NCBI GenBank assembly: GCA_013399305.1
Contig: VXAI01000046.1
Location: 597,545 to 661,544, forward strand
DNA length: 64,000 bases
Direction: 5' to 3'
Origin: Rostratula benghalensis
Lineage: Eukaryota; Chordata; Aves; Charadriiformes; Rostratulidae
Numbering within the stretch: position 1 is the stretch's first letter; each line of letters starts with the position of its first letter. Position numbers and translations under genes: made by a program. The notes beneath the pieces were generated by a model. That model saw only the letters and a list, made by a program, of their open reading frames with translations, had not been told where the DNA came from and made no database searches. Shown here piece by piece: positions 1 to 12,600 of the stretch.

Positions 1-550
1 TGACCCAGAAATATTAGTGTTCTGCTACTGTATCCACCTTAATGACTTAGACTTACCTTCTGTTCCAGCACAAATATGTCAGATTTATGGCTAAGGTCTC
101 AGTCCTATTCTTATAATCAAATCAAGATCAAAGCCAGTTCAATTCATGTAGCTCAGAGAGCAGATGATAGATGTCATCAGCTTTAGTAAAAATTAAAAGC
201 CATCCCCATTGACTTCCTGAACCATCCATCCACCATAAATGTGAATTCTTAACAAAGCAGAATCTAGAAATTTCAACCGTTAAGGAAGAACAGCTTTTCT
301 CAGCAAAGGAGCTGAATTGCATTATGCTCTTTTCATACAAGAATTAATTGATGGGATGCTTCTCTTATTTCAAAACTCTCTTCTACAGGCAAGGTATGTT
401 TCATGCTTGGCATAAACTGATGTCAAACCCAAACAAATGCCAGTTCTTCCTGAAGACTTGGTTTCAGGTACAAATGCATTTCTGACACCAAGCCAGTGGC
501 TGTTCCTTTTTACCAAGTGCTGTGGACCAATGGTTTGAGGATTAGGTTAC
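1..550 (-). other. SLTM intron 16 (partial)
   Basis: No further SLTM-like coding segment (the RDDPYWSENKK phrase expected next) can be read on the minus strand here. Ordinary intronic DNA. Confidence 0.8.
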
Positions 551-675
551 CTGTGATCTACATCACGTGGCCTTTTCAAAGAATTCCTCTTTTCCTGTTC
601 ATACCGAAGTTGCTGCTGTTGTCGACGAAGCTCCTCCCTTTCACGAGCAATACGCTCCGCTTCTTTTCGACGTTC
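551..675 (-). CDS. SLTM: SLTM coding exon 16, last SLTM exon in window
   Basis: 125 nt, codons 699-740. It encodes [18 protein letters not shown], a short Gln run, then [21 protein letters not shown] leads into the C-terminal region, whose exons lie to the left of this window. The donor is CAG|GTAACC. Confidence 0.95.
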
Positions 676-3600
676 CTAGCACGAAAGGGAAGGGTAAATA
701 AACCCAACAAACAAACCAACTTTTTATTGGAGATAGCTATAGAACAGTCAGCAAGTTAATAGTTTTCAACAAAAGTTAACTGATACAGCTTATCCTTGGA
801 TAGCATCTAAGATTCAAGAGGAATACTTCTCTACAATGTATACTACAGATCTGGAAAAGCTATTGGCCGTTAGACAGAAGCATCGCCAGGCAATTTCTTG
901 TATTGCTACTGTATTTGTTGCCCAGAAGCACACCTCATTAGGTTTGCAGAGACACGAAAAAAAGTTAGTAAAATTATGGAAGGCTGGTACAGGCAATATG
1001 ATGTGCTGCACTTCCTGTTTAGAGACAGACTTTTCTAGCCACTGTATACACCAGTAGCAAGAATTTGTCATCAAATCTTCCACAAGTCAAGCAAACAAGA
1101 TAAGGATGACTGCTGTGGTACACCATGGATTGTGTAAGGTTTGGAGAGTTCTTTTTGGCCAGGGTGGAAGGGTCAAGAGAACAATTGCAAGTGCAAACTG
1201 GGTTGTACTCCAAAATGATATTGCACTAAGGTGCAAAATACAAACATGCCCACCTGCTCAATACGAACACGCTCTCTTTCCAAACGCTCCCGTTCCATCC
1301 TTTCCCTCTCTAGTTTTTGCCTTTCGATTTCTAATCGTTCCCTTTCTCTCTGCAAGCATTCCTCTCGTTCGTGCATTATTCGTAAGCGTTCTCTCTCACG
1401 ACGCTCCCTTTCAGCAATTTCTCTTCGCCTAAAGAAAAGAACAAAAAAAGTAGGAGAAACTCATCTGAAATTTTTTCTCATCCAATCACCTTAGGTTCAT
1501 ACTTTAAAAAAAAAAAAAGTTTGAGAGTAATCTCTCGACAGAAGTCTACTCCTTGTAGCCAAAGTGGTATTAGCATATTCTACAGAACCATTTACGCAGA
1601 CTACAGATACTAGGAAAAGTTACATCAAGAATCATCATTGTTAATGTATTTTTATGCTGGACTTGTATTTCTATGTTGTCATCTTGGAGACAACACCAGC
1701 AGCTCAGCAGAATATGATTTGAATCTTAAAAATACTTGGTATTTTATGTCTTCCCTTTTCAAGGTAACCAAAAAAAAACATTGTTTAATGTTTACTGTCC
1801 AAAAATCAAGCCAGAATAGCACAAACACTCTGACTTTACAGGTGAGGTATACTTGTCAACAGCCTCCTTTTGCTTTCTTCTTCCCTCCTACTATAATACA
1901 ATTTTAAAAAGTCAGGAAAGACAGTTAGTCCTTTAAGTTGTATGCTTCCTGGGAATTCCTTGGGAAGTCCAGCTAACACCACAAATCATCCAACTATCCT
2001 TTGCACATTTTTGGTTGTATGAAAAGCGCAGAACAGAACAGCGTAGCCATGTTGTCCTTTTATTGAAAGGGACAAGATTGTATTCCGCTTGATTTGTCAT
2101 TTAGATATACAACAGTTGTCTGTTTAAAAAACAAACAAACAAAACCCCCAAACACCATTTTTGGCCACATTTCCTAGAAAACTGGCATGCAGTAACACAT
2201 ACGAGATACAGCCCCCTATAACAAACACTAAGCTATGTGTGCACATATATTAAAAGGTTAAATAAAAATTCTGGAGCTGATTAATTCATAAAGATCCTGT
2301 CAGGCAGAGTCCCAGACTTTAATATCTGAGTAAAGGGCTTGACAGAATACATTCTAATTAGATTTCTAAATATAGCATCTGATCAATAACGTATAAAGTA
2401 GCCTGTAGCAAAAAATTGAATTACTACCTTCGGAGTTCAACAGCTCGTCGTATTCTTTCCAATCGAACCATGTGTTCTCGCAATCTCTGTTCCTTCATCT
2501 TTTCAAAAGGCAAGATATCCTTTCTACCCCTGTATTCCCTGAATTTCACTTTATCTTGAATAATACGCTCTTTGTTCCTCAATATCTGTGGCTATAGATA
2601 GAGATTACAACGGTTATTTCAGAAGTCTCATTCATTTAGGGAGATTTCTGGATGCTACGTTCAAGTATCATTAACTACTTAGCTATCACAAAGTATACAA
2701 AGCTTCTATCTAAGCATAAAAATTTGTAATAGTTTATTGACTCTTCAGTGAAAATATCAACTGTAAGGTAGCATCAAATCTACAGATACTTACTTTATCA
2801 AACCTTCCCCTTCTAACTGTTCTAGTGTGGCCTTGGTCTCCTTTTGTTTGGTCTAAAACTACAACTTGACCTGGGCTTTTACCACCTAGTGAAGGGGGGA
2901 GAGAGAAAAAAAAAAGAAAAAAAGGTTTAACACACACAGAGCCCTATTTGCCTATCACAGATTCTCCTTGGTGAAATTTCTAAATCTAAAATCTACTTTG
3001 AAACATTACTGGTGGGAAAAGCACACCAGCACATGTCTGTAATTAAACATAATATAAAACATGGAAGCTTTAACATCATCTCTTAAGTAATACATATGAC
3101 TGGAGTCTAAAAAGAGCAGGTGTTTAATTGTCTGGTTTCTGGTAAGAGCAAAAACATGCCCCCAAAAGCAGTCAGACATACAGATTCAACAGGAGGAAAC
3201 ATGTCTATGTTGCATACTTATTCTTTTCTTTTCTTCAGATTTTTTAGTGGATTCTTGATTAGGGCCACTCGATCCATTATCACTCTTCTCATCTTTACCT
3301 TCTGTTTTCTTGGCTTCTTTACTTTCTTTTTTTTCCGATTTCTCAGATTTCTTTTCTTCTTTTTTGGTTGATGGTGTTCTTGTGAGGAGAGAAACACACA
3401 AACACAATGAGAAAAATTCACCCTAAAGGATTTTCCAACTGCAGAACACTTCCAATTCCAACACGTGGAATTTCTTACTTGCTGGCTTTATCACTTGATG
3501 CAGTCTTCTTATCTCCCGTGCTTCTACCGGAACCAGACTTCTCATCACTTTCTTTTTTCATCTCCTTTTTGGAGGGATCACCTTTCACCTATATTTTTTT

Positions 3601-6600
3601 CCAGAAGCAAACAGGTTACTATAGCTTCTCGCCTAAGATAGTCAATTTTGGGAAAAGTTTTCATCTTATTAAACCTACTTTCTCAACGGAGATTTGCTGC
3701 CCATGCAGCTCTGTTCGATGAAGGTGTGCAATACATCTGGCCACTTCTGTGCTGGAAGACATTGTTACTATGCCGTAACATTTTGCCCCTGGGCTTCGTG
3801 CATTTGTGACCACCTTTGCACCAAGCACCTACATGAAGAGGTAACATTTAGGGTTTGAGAGACACATTCCTAGAAAGGAAGCAATGGTATTCCAAAAATA
3901 CTTTTACTCTAGTCTATACAACCCAACCAGCGACAGAACCCCACCCCACTAGATAGACTGACACCCTGAGTCTTCGAAAGCATGTAATTCCACAGGAAGT
4001 TGCAGCTTTAAGAACTTTATCCCAACTTTCACATCAAAGCATATTAAAATGTTGTATTTGGAACAGTCACATTATCTAAATGCTTCTTTTGACAGGTACT
4101 GTCAAAATGCATTCACAGAAACACCACTGAACTGAACTTGACATCTCTGACAGATAAACCCTCCAAAAAAGTCAGCAGCTGCCAATAATGGTAGAAAGGT
4201 ATAAGCAGTATTGTGTAGTAATTTAATAAGGGAGCTGGTTCTTCAAAGGCATCTAGCAAGTGTGTCAATTAAGCAATTTTAGCCACCAAATCCTTGATAC
4301 CTGCTTCTCGAGGAAGCATTAAGCTTTGTGTTCCTGCTCTTCGCTAGAATTTCTGTAATTACTGGACCCAGTCTTCATGATGCTCTAATGTGACAATTTC
4401 ATCTTTTTAGCAGCCCATAGTGGTACAATCATGTAAAAATGACGTATTTCCCTAATACTTCCCAATTAATTTAAAACTAGGAAGCTAGGAAAAAAAGGCA
4501 AAACCAGCCAAAGAATTTGAAGTTTTAAGAAAATACACTCTCTGGTTTCAGTACGTGTGAAGGCATTAAATAAAATCACCTACAAAATTCATTAGAAAAA
4601 ACATATATTCAGTGATCCGTACACACACTTGATGTTCACAGTGCTATGGTTCTAACTAGGTCCTGAAGTGCATTAACGTCTTAACTGTGAGAATTCATAA
4701 TGTTTCTATAAGCCTGTGCAGTTATCAGCAACTGCTTTGAGAAAACGAAAACAACTGCAATAAAAACCTGTTTTCAGAAGACTGCTCAGCTTATATGGAT
4801 TCTGCATTCTTCTGTGGAATTTGTATGTTAAATTAAACTAAATTCCAGGAAGCCAGGCTTAGTTACAGAAGCCCATCCATAAAAAATTCATTAAGTCATT
4901 AAAAGAGTCCCTAAAAGAACAGACATTAACTGTCACATTTTTAACCTGTTCTTCCCATTCATAAACTCTCACATTTTAAACAGTCAGAACACATTTTAAA
5001 AACAGTCTCCCCAAACAGCAGGTTCTACAAAGACTGTTTATATTACAATTTTACTGGCTAGCACGTTATCTCATGCTTAAATACAGTTGCCATGAAATAA
5101 CACAGCCATTGTTACTTAATTTTAACATTTTTGAAAAAAAAATTTAAGGCAGTCCTGGCCAGTCTTATTGGTGACATTTCTTTTGCATCTTACCTCAACA
5201 GGGAGAAAATTTTCATATAAAATTAACATATGCTTCTTTGTGCAAGCATGCACTTTATACGCTGAAAGTACTGAGTTTTGTTAGATGACACTGGTTAGAC
5301 ATTTCATCTCAGAAATCTATTTAAATCAACTATGACTTAATTTCCATAATTGAGTAGAGGAGGGGGAAGAGGCACACACAACACACATGGTATCAAACCC
5401 CAGAAAATACCTTTCCGTATTTGCCAAAGAGATTTTTCAAGTCAGCAGCTTTTGTGTTGGAAGACAGTCCGCTAACCCACAGGTTCCTAGTTGAACTTCC
5501 ACTGCTACCACTAACACTGCTTGCACTTCCTGAAACAAGTTTTACAAAACAGCCAAAAAATTAAGCAGACAAAAGGTACCATGAATATTGAACTGAACTG
5601 TTGCTGAAAATAAGAAACTTAGCCTGTTACCTTTAAGTAACTGTTTATCCGGTTACCTTTCTTGAAAAGACTTCTATATAAAGAAAATATATGCCGTAAG
5701 ATTTCATTCATTTCACCCATGTATTGAGACTAACAGCCCGGTTAACTCATACCCAAACACAGCTAGAGAAATCATACAATTCTTTGTTAGGGGCATGCTT
5801 TACCCCTTGTTTGGGTATGTACATTTAACTTTGGGCTCTTATCAGTAACTTCCCGCCAAGAAAATTTTTGAGCGCCCAACATTTTTCTTGATCAGTACGT
5901 CTTTACACTACTCACTTTGGCAAAGAGATGGCAGAAAGCCAAGTAAGGAACTTAGTTAACCCCAGCCTCCAGAATAACGTGCTCAATTTCCACAACTTTT
6001 TGAAGCATCCGCCCTCCATCCACAGCAGCTTTTTTAAAATACTGCTGAATGTAAAAAATGGGATACAACCCACCAAATTTACTTTCCACATACTAAGAAA
6101 AACACTACAGGAAAGCTGGAAATATTTTGTGCGTTTTAAAGACCAACAACCCCCCAACACAGCAGCCATTTGTGCAACAACAGAAAACTGAGAACTCAGG
6201 AGATCCACGTGATCGTATTCCCAACATGTTTTAGTCTTATTACGTTGAGCTGGTTGTTGCTTGCTGCTAATGGTATGAACTGCTTGAGTATGTTAAAATT
6301 AAGCCAGTCACAGCAGTCAGATCATAACAGAATCTCCAGCTAAACAGCTAAGAGAATCTGGTGATAGGCAGAGTTTTAAAAGGTAATTTAACTACCTTGA
6401 GGAAAAAAAGCATAGTTTTCCTTTTTTATGTCAAGATGAACTAAGACCAAAAGGCAACAAATCTCACTTATCATCAAACCAGGATTATCACAGTCTATTG
6501 GAGCATCTAGGATTTTCAGGATACACTTAGCATATCATTAAATAACATTTCAGAGCCACTCTACTGGCTTTGGCTATATATTTTAAAATAACCTTGTAAC

Positions 6601-9600
6601 AGTTACCATTACAGTTACCATATATGTTACATGAAAGCAGAATTGCAGTGTCTTCCTTAAATTTGACTGTAAACATATAAATATAATGAATAGATATGCA
6701 TCTACAGAAGACTCAGTTGTGTCTGTCATAAAAATTTCTGCACAGAAATTAATTTATCAGGTAAAGTTCCATTCACCCATTAGTGATATGCAAGAGATTC
6801 TGTGACAGAGGTTTTTGGCAGAGAGCTGGCAGGCAAAAGAAGGAGACCCATGAGCTTATAGAAATGCATTTGTTCCACTATGAAGCACCACCATAACTGG
6901 TGACATGAACGTGCTCTTGAGCTCCGCTCTGAATCTGCAATTGTAACGCAGTGGTTTATGGTAATGGAAACTCCAAGGTAGACAAATAGGTCCAACTTTA
7001 ACGCACTGAACAGCCACAAGGGCAATTTTGCTAGCTGGCACCTCAGCTATTATACTTGGTTGAGAGTTCACTTTAAATGAAAATGAGCTAGAATTAAAAA
7101 CCAGACTAAAATTCTCATTAAGTATTTGTAATCATTTTTGCTTCTACTGTGCACAGCATCAACCCAAATCATTGTATGTACCTTACAGCAGGCCTATCTG
7201 CAAATTACACCTTCTCATCAAAACAAAGACTTGGGAAACGCTAAGTGGAATTTGCTCCTGAAAGTGTTTTGAAATAGGACAATATATTTTCAGTGAGTCT
7301 TTAGAATAAGTATTTTTGATCTTACAAGCCATCTGGCACAGGGGGAAAAAAAAACAAATAGACACGCATATGTACAGTTAATGACGCCAGTATAATTTAC
7401 TAGAGATGGACAAATTCAATTTTACAAGCCATTTTAGTTTGTGGCAAGCAACTTCTCAAACAGGAAAGCATTTATTTCAAAGCAATACTACCTTAACTTG
7501 TAATAGTTACCTTTATCATCCTTTGAAGTTGTCTTGCTTTCTTTAGATTCCTTAGTAGAGCTAGAGAAGCAAGTTAAAAATCAGAAGAAAATTGAAAACA
7601 CAGAATTTTTAAGTGTTGCATTTTATACTACTAATACTAATAGACAAGTTCACATTTCAAAAAATAAAAATAAAAAAGGGCTAGACTGTATATTTGAACA
7701 AATGATTCCCTTATGGATTCTTGCACTGATTTTCCCCAAGATGCCTGAAGATCTAGATTTTCTGACAACTCTATTCAGTGGATATATGGCAATCTTCTCC
7801 AGATTTCAGGACGGGGACTTGACTTCATTTTGTGTTCTTAGAACTGATAGCTGTTCATTACCATCATCACAAGGACATTTAAAAAAATCGTCAATTTGAA
7901 AAAAATAAATAAATGCTGACAATTCGACAATGCAATCAGTAGGACATAGTGTCTATACGAAGATCTTGAATTTTAAAAAGTAACTTATGGCGGTCAAAAA
8001 CATCTATAGGCAGGAGCATAGGATACTAATTATAAGATTCTTGCTGCTACCCCCTTAATGTAGAGTGATCTTATTGAATGCTGGTACTCAGTATCGTAAA
8101 GAACTGACATAGAAAAACAAACCTCTTTGCTTGACCAGAGGCCCCAGTAGAGGAGGGACCTTTCTTCAAAGTATCCTTTTCTTTGTCTCCAGATTCTGCT
8201 TTCTTTGAACCTTCTCTGGCTTCCTTCTTGACGGGATCACCCTTCAGGCAGTCTTCCTTCTTACCATCTTTATGGTTCTCAGTCATCTCATAGTCCTTGC
8301 TTTCCTTCTCCAGGCTCTGTGAAATGGTATCCTGCCCATCCTTTGGCTTACTTGCTTCAGAATCTGTAATTTTCACATTTTTACCTGTTTCTAGGAGGTC
8401 ATCACCATCAAAATCCAGTGTGATGGCATCTTCAGCCTGGATTGTAACCGATATGTTATCATCCTCAGCTTCTTTCACAGAGGTGTTAGCTTCCATCTCT
8501 TCGTGAGCCGTGTGATCAGCCTCAGCTAGGCTTTCTTCTGAAGGAAGAGGTTTAGATACTTCTTGTGTACCATCACCAGAACCTGCTTTATCTAAGAGGA
8601 TTTAACAGGAATAAATATGGCAAAACAAGAAGTTTAAACAATTTCATACGCATAAGCTAGAATAGGACCTAGAAAATACAAAGCCAGTTATTAGCACCGA
8701 TGGAAGGTTAGAAAAAAAACACAAGGTGTATTAACACAAATATAAATCCTTTACCAAGGATCACTTATTCTTCATGGCAAAACACATTTTCTAGAGACAA
8801 ATACCAAAACATTAGGAGGGAGAATATGGTTCCATCCTGGAAATACCCGTTCTTCATAAGAAGTATCCATTTTCCAGATTAGGATTTAGCGTTCCAGAAG
8901 ACAATAGTTGCTTTGGACGCTCAGAGTTTGATTTAATCCATCTTTGAATCTTCCTGTTTCTAGGACTTCTAGCCTTCCCAAATCCGAAAGAATTACAGTC
9001 TTGGAGAATTTCAGCCAGTCTTCCACACTGGTGTTCTCTTTTGCAGTTGTTTGGCAGTCAAGTTAGCTGTACAAGGCTGCTGCAGAACAGAGGAGTGAGC
9101 TTTAATCCAGAGTTCGTGGACAAACTTTTCTCAGTCTTCATCCACTGCACGGATTTTCCATCTCAGTCCCACAGAGGCATCTCCAACCATATTCTTGGAT
9201 TTGTGCAGATGGTCCAGCCATAGGGTCCCTCGTAAACATGGAGTCTGTAGTTTTATCCTGTAACTTCAGTAGTGTGTTTATTCCATCCTGTGTAAAGTGA
9301 TGGTGTTCCATGTCCTTTCTAGTCCACAATATGCAGAATCCTTAAGACTTCTGTCCAGGAAGTCTGTTTGCCCATCCTTCTATAGTTTCACTCATGAGCA
9401 CAGCTTAAAAAAAAAAGGTAGCCACTCCACAGGTTTCCAAACGCTTGTTTTGCTGTCCTATACGCAACCGGCGTTTCTAAGTGACAGTAAGCCAAGCATA
9501 TGTCGGTCCATACATTTGTTGGGTGCTCAAGTTCAGTGTAAGGGAGTATAATTTCATTCACCTCAACATCAGTTACTGCAGTGCAAGTTGGAAGCTTTTG

Positions 9601-12600
9601 CATCAAGACTTACCGTATGTTAAAATCAGAGTCCTTGAATACTATGTTTTTTTTATTAAGAATCATAGTATTACAGCTATATTATACATCCACCACAGTA
9701 ACTGATAAGTACTGCAATCAACTCTTAAGAGTAATATAAACTCTTAGGAGCGAAATAAATCCACTGACTGCAATGATTCCAGGTATTGAGCTTAATAAGG
9801 AGACAACTGATACTTAGTACTGGAGACAAGCCTAGTTATTAGTAAAGAGACTGAATATTACAAGAGAAAGTTGCCTGCTCTACCAGACTAAAAACCTCTG
9901 AACTCTATTAAACTTTAAACATACCTTTCTCATTTTCTTCATCTTCACCATCCTGCAAGAAACGGAAGTCAAGACTTAAATTTCTCCTAATTTAAATCTT
10001 TAAGCAGAACAGTTTGTATTTTCTACAGAATTTGTATCTTATAAAGGGAAATTAATGAACTGAAAACCATTTCCAAAGAAAAGATGATCTAGAAAGTTCA
10101 CACACAAGCCTGTGCACCTCCCTTGTCAAATCAATGAAAGTTTGTACAAAGCTTCACTGTTCTCTACCTGCAACACTTGTGGTTTGAAATCAATTGGAAC
10201 ATGCAGTTATTTTCTGCCCCTCTTCCCCTCCTCCCATCCCTTCCCCTTCTCTCTCCCCCCTTAACTCAACAGGACACTTCTAAACTGTCCCATGTCTTGC
10301 TAAAGCCTCCAGAATAGATGCCACACTGCTGATTACTACTTGCCATGAAATGCAAGGAAGTCATTGCTAACTTTAAAAGCCTAAGACAGAAGTCAGGCAC
10401 TAGGTAGACTTCCTCCACTGAGTACTTCAAAATGAAACTGTGATTTGCATAGGTATGTACTTATTTATCATTATCCTCACTGAGCAAGACATGCTGTATG
10501 AGACGTCCCTTTTCAGACATGAATTCCATGTAACTCAAAATGCATTTCTGAACTTGAAGATATTACAGATGTCAGTATTAACAACAACAAAAAACCCCAC
10601 CCCAGCATTTCCCCAACTCCCTGACAAGTGTTCGCCAAATGCAAATTTCTACATTAAAACAGGAGTTCTAAACTCCTGTATCGGCTGCATACAATTTGTT
10701 AGCATTTAACATAGCCCTCTGAAGTGTTTTTAAGAGAGTTGGAAAACTATAAAACTATTCCTTGCTAAGTCTATGCACTGAATGCTGCCAAATTGTGGAC
10801 AGCAATCTACATTCAAATAGAACACCTTATTTGGAAATTACAATTATCTGCACTATAAAAAAATGTGAATGAAAGCTTTCCATACTGTTTACCTTCACTG
10901 TATTACGTCATCTGACTGTAAGACGCGTGCTGGAACAAAAAGCCCATCTAGAGTGATCTTTTCCAATTCAACAGACATTAAAGTCAGCTTAACACAACTG
11001 ATTTGGAACTTACATGGACAGTTGGAAAAGTGTAATCTTCTATGTCTTGGCCTTCATTTTCCTGTGAGAACATAAAAGGGACTTGCTCAGCAAACTACAT
11101 GTAAGACACTTAAACGTTCACAAAGTCAAGAGGTTCTGTTAACTCAGAACACTTTTGTTACGTGGATACACGCTCAATAAGATGGTCATCAATGAGTAGT
11201 TCTCGTGACCTGCGTCTTTCAGTTGAGCGCTCAGATTATTTATGTCACTACTAGAAGCAGGAAAAAGGACCACTTAGGAACTCTGTACGGACTGAAGTAG
11301 TATCTTATCAATGCCATATTTGTTTCAGGACCATTCAAACACAAGTCAAGGAGAACAGAAAGCAAAGTACCACCAAATTACATTTCCAAGATTAGCAAGA
11401 CAAATTGAAAAACTAGTAATACAGACACACTAAAAAAAAAACCCCATAAACATACATTTTGCTAATAAAAATGCGTGTACAATAAAATTAAGTACCTGAC
11501 TTTCAGAATCCTTTTCTGCATCTTCTGTTGTCTCTGCTGGCTCCAGGTTGTGGTATCTTTTCTTTTCCACAGATGGTAGTTCTTTAGAATTCAAGTTTTC
11601 CTCTTCAACAGATTCTTTAAATTCCTTTAATTCATCATTTCCGTCTTGATCACTTGCATCTTGAGTCTCCAATTCACTTTCCTTTTGGTGTAAACAACAC
11701 ATATCTGGCATAAGTAAGGGTAATAGCTGTATTGTAAGAAATTCATTGCTAGAATCACTATTTCTGCAAAATACTGTCTGTAATAAAAATTCACAGCATT
11801 GTTTAAAAAAACTCCACACCTTCACACCCTTAGGCATCACAGCTGTGAACACAGTAAAAACAATGCTCCAAATTTCCACATAAATCAGCACGAAGAAAAT
11901 CAAAGCTTTTTTTTGGTAAATGAAGCCAAGCATTTAACTTAAATACAAACTGGGGGGAATAAAAAAAAAAGAAGTACATACTTTTATTACCTTGACAAAG
12001 GAATCATCTTCAACTGAAACATCACCAGCTAATTCATCAGCTTCCTGCTTTTTACCTGAAACAACACAATATGCTTTTGACTAGAGCTGCTAGTTCAGAC
12101 TGTTCACAATAACATAACCCTCCCAAAATTGAGTATTTTTAAGATGAGGCAAAAAAACCCCAACCCTAAAACCAAAAAACAAACAACTAGTCAGCTGATC
12201 AAGCATGAACAATCAATGCTGTTGCATAAGCAGGCAGTTCCATCCAAGTTAGTGATTTTAATACCAATCCTTCTACTTTGTGAGGTAACAAAATTCAGAA
12301 GAACATTAAAGTGTATATTTCTATAACTACTGAAGTTAACTAGACTTTACGATGTAAGACTGTGAAAGTCCTGACTTTATAGGATAATTAGCATCACTGA
12401 GCAATTTAGATTAGAAGGGTCAAGTAAAGGTCATCTAGTCCACCCAAGCTCCTGCTTAAAAGCAGAGTGAAGTTGCAAATACAACTGGATTACTCTGGGC
12501 TTCATCTAGCTGTGGTTTTGAGTATCCACAAGTATGACAATTGCACAGCTTCTCCAAACCACCTTTTCCAGTACTTTTCATCACTAGAGGGAACAGTCAG

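Larger units (their letters stand above)
676..2793 (-). other. SLTM introns 15, 14 and 13 (apart from exons 14-15)
   Basis: Introns at 676-1253, 1429-2427 and 2586-2793. Apart from short A-runs (for example near 1506 and 2130) nothing recognisable is present. Confidence 0.7.

Noticed and set aside
1173..1494. Plus-strand Ser/Phe/Leu-rich frames near 1.2-1.5 kb
   Set aside because: They mirror the Arg/Glu repeats of SLTM exon 15 on the opposite strand.
7534..7899. 121-codon plus-strand frame
   Set aside because: Antisense to SLTM exon 8 and intron 7; low-complexity Lys/Asn/Leu content, no homology or splice context.
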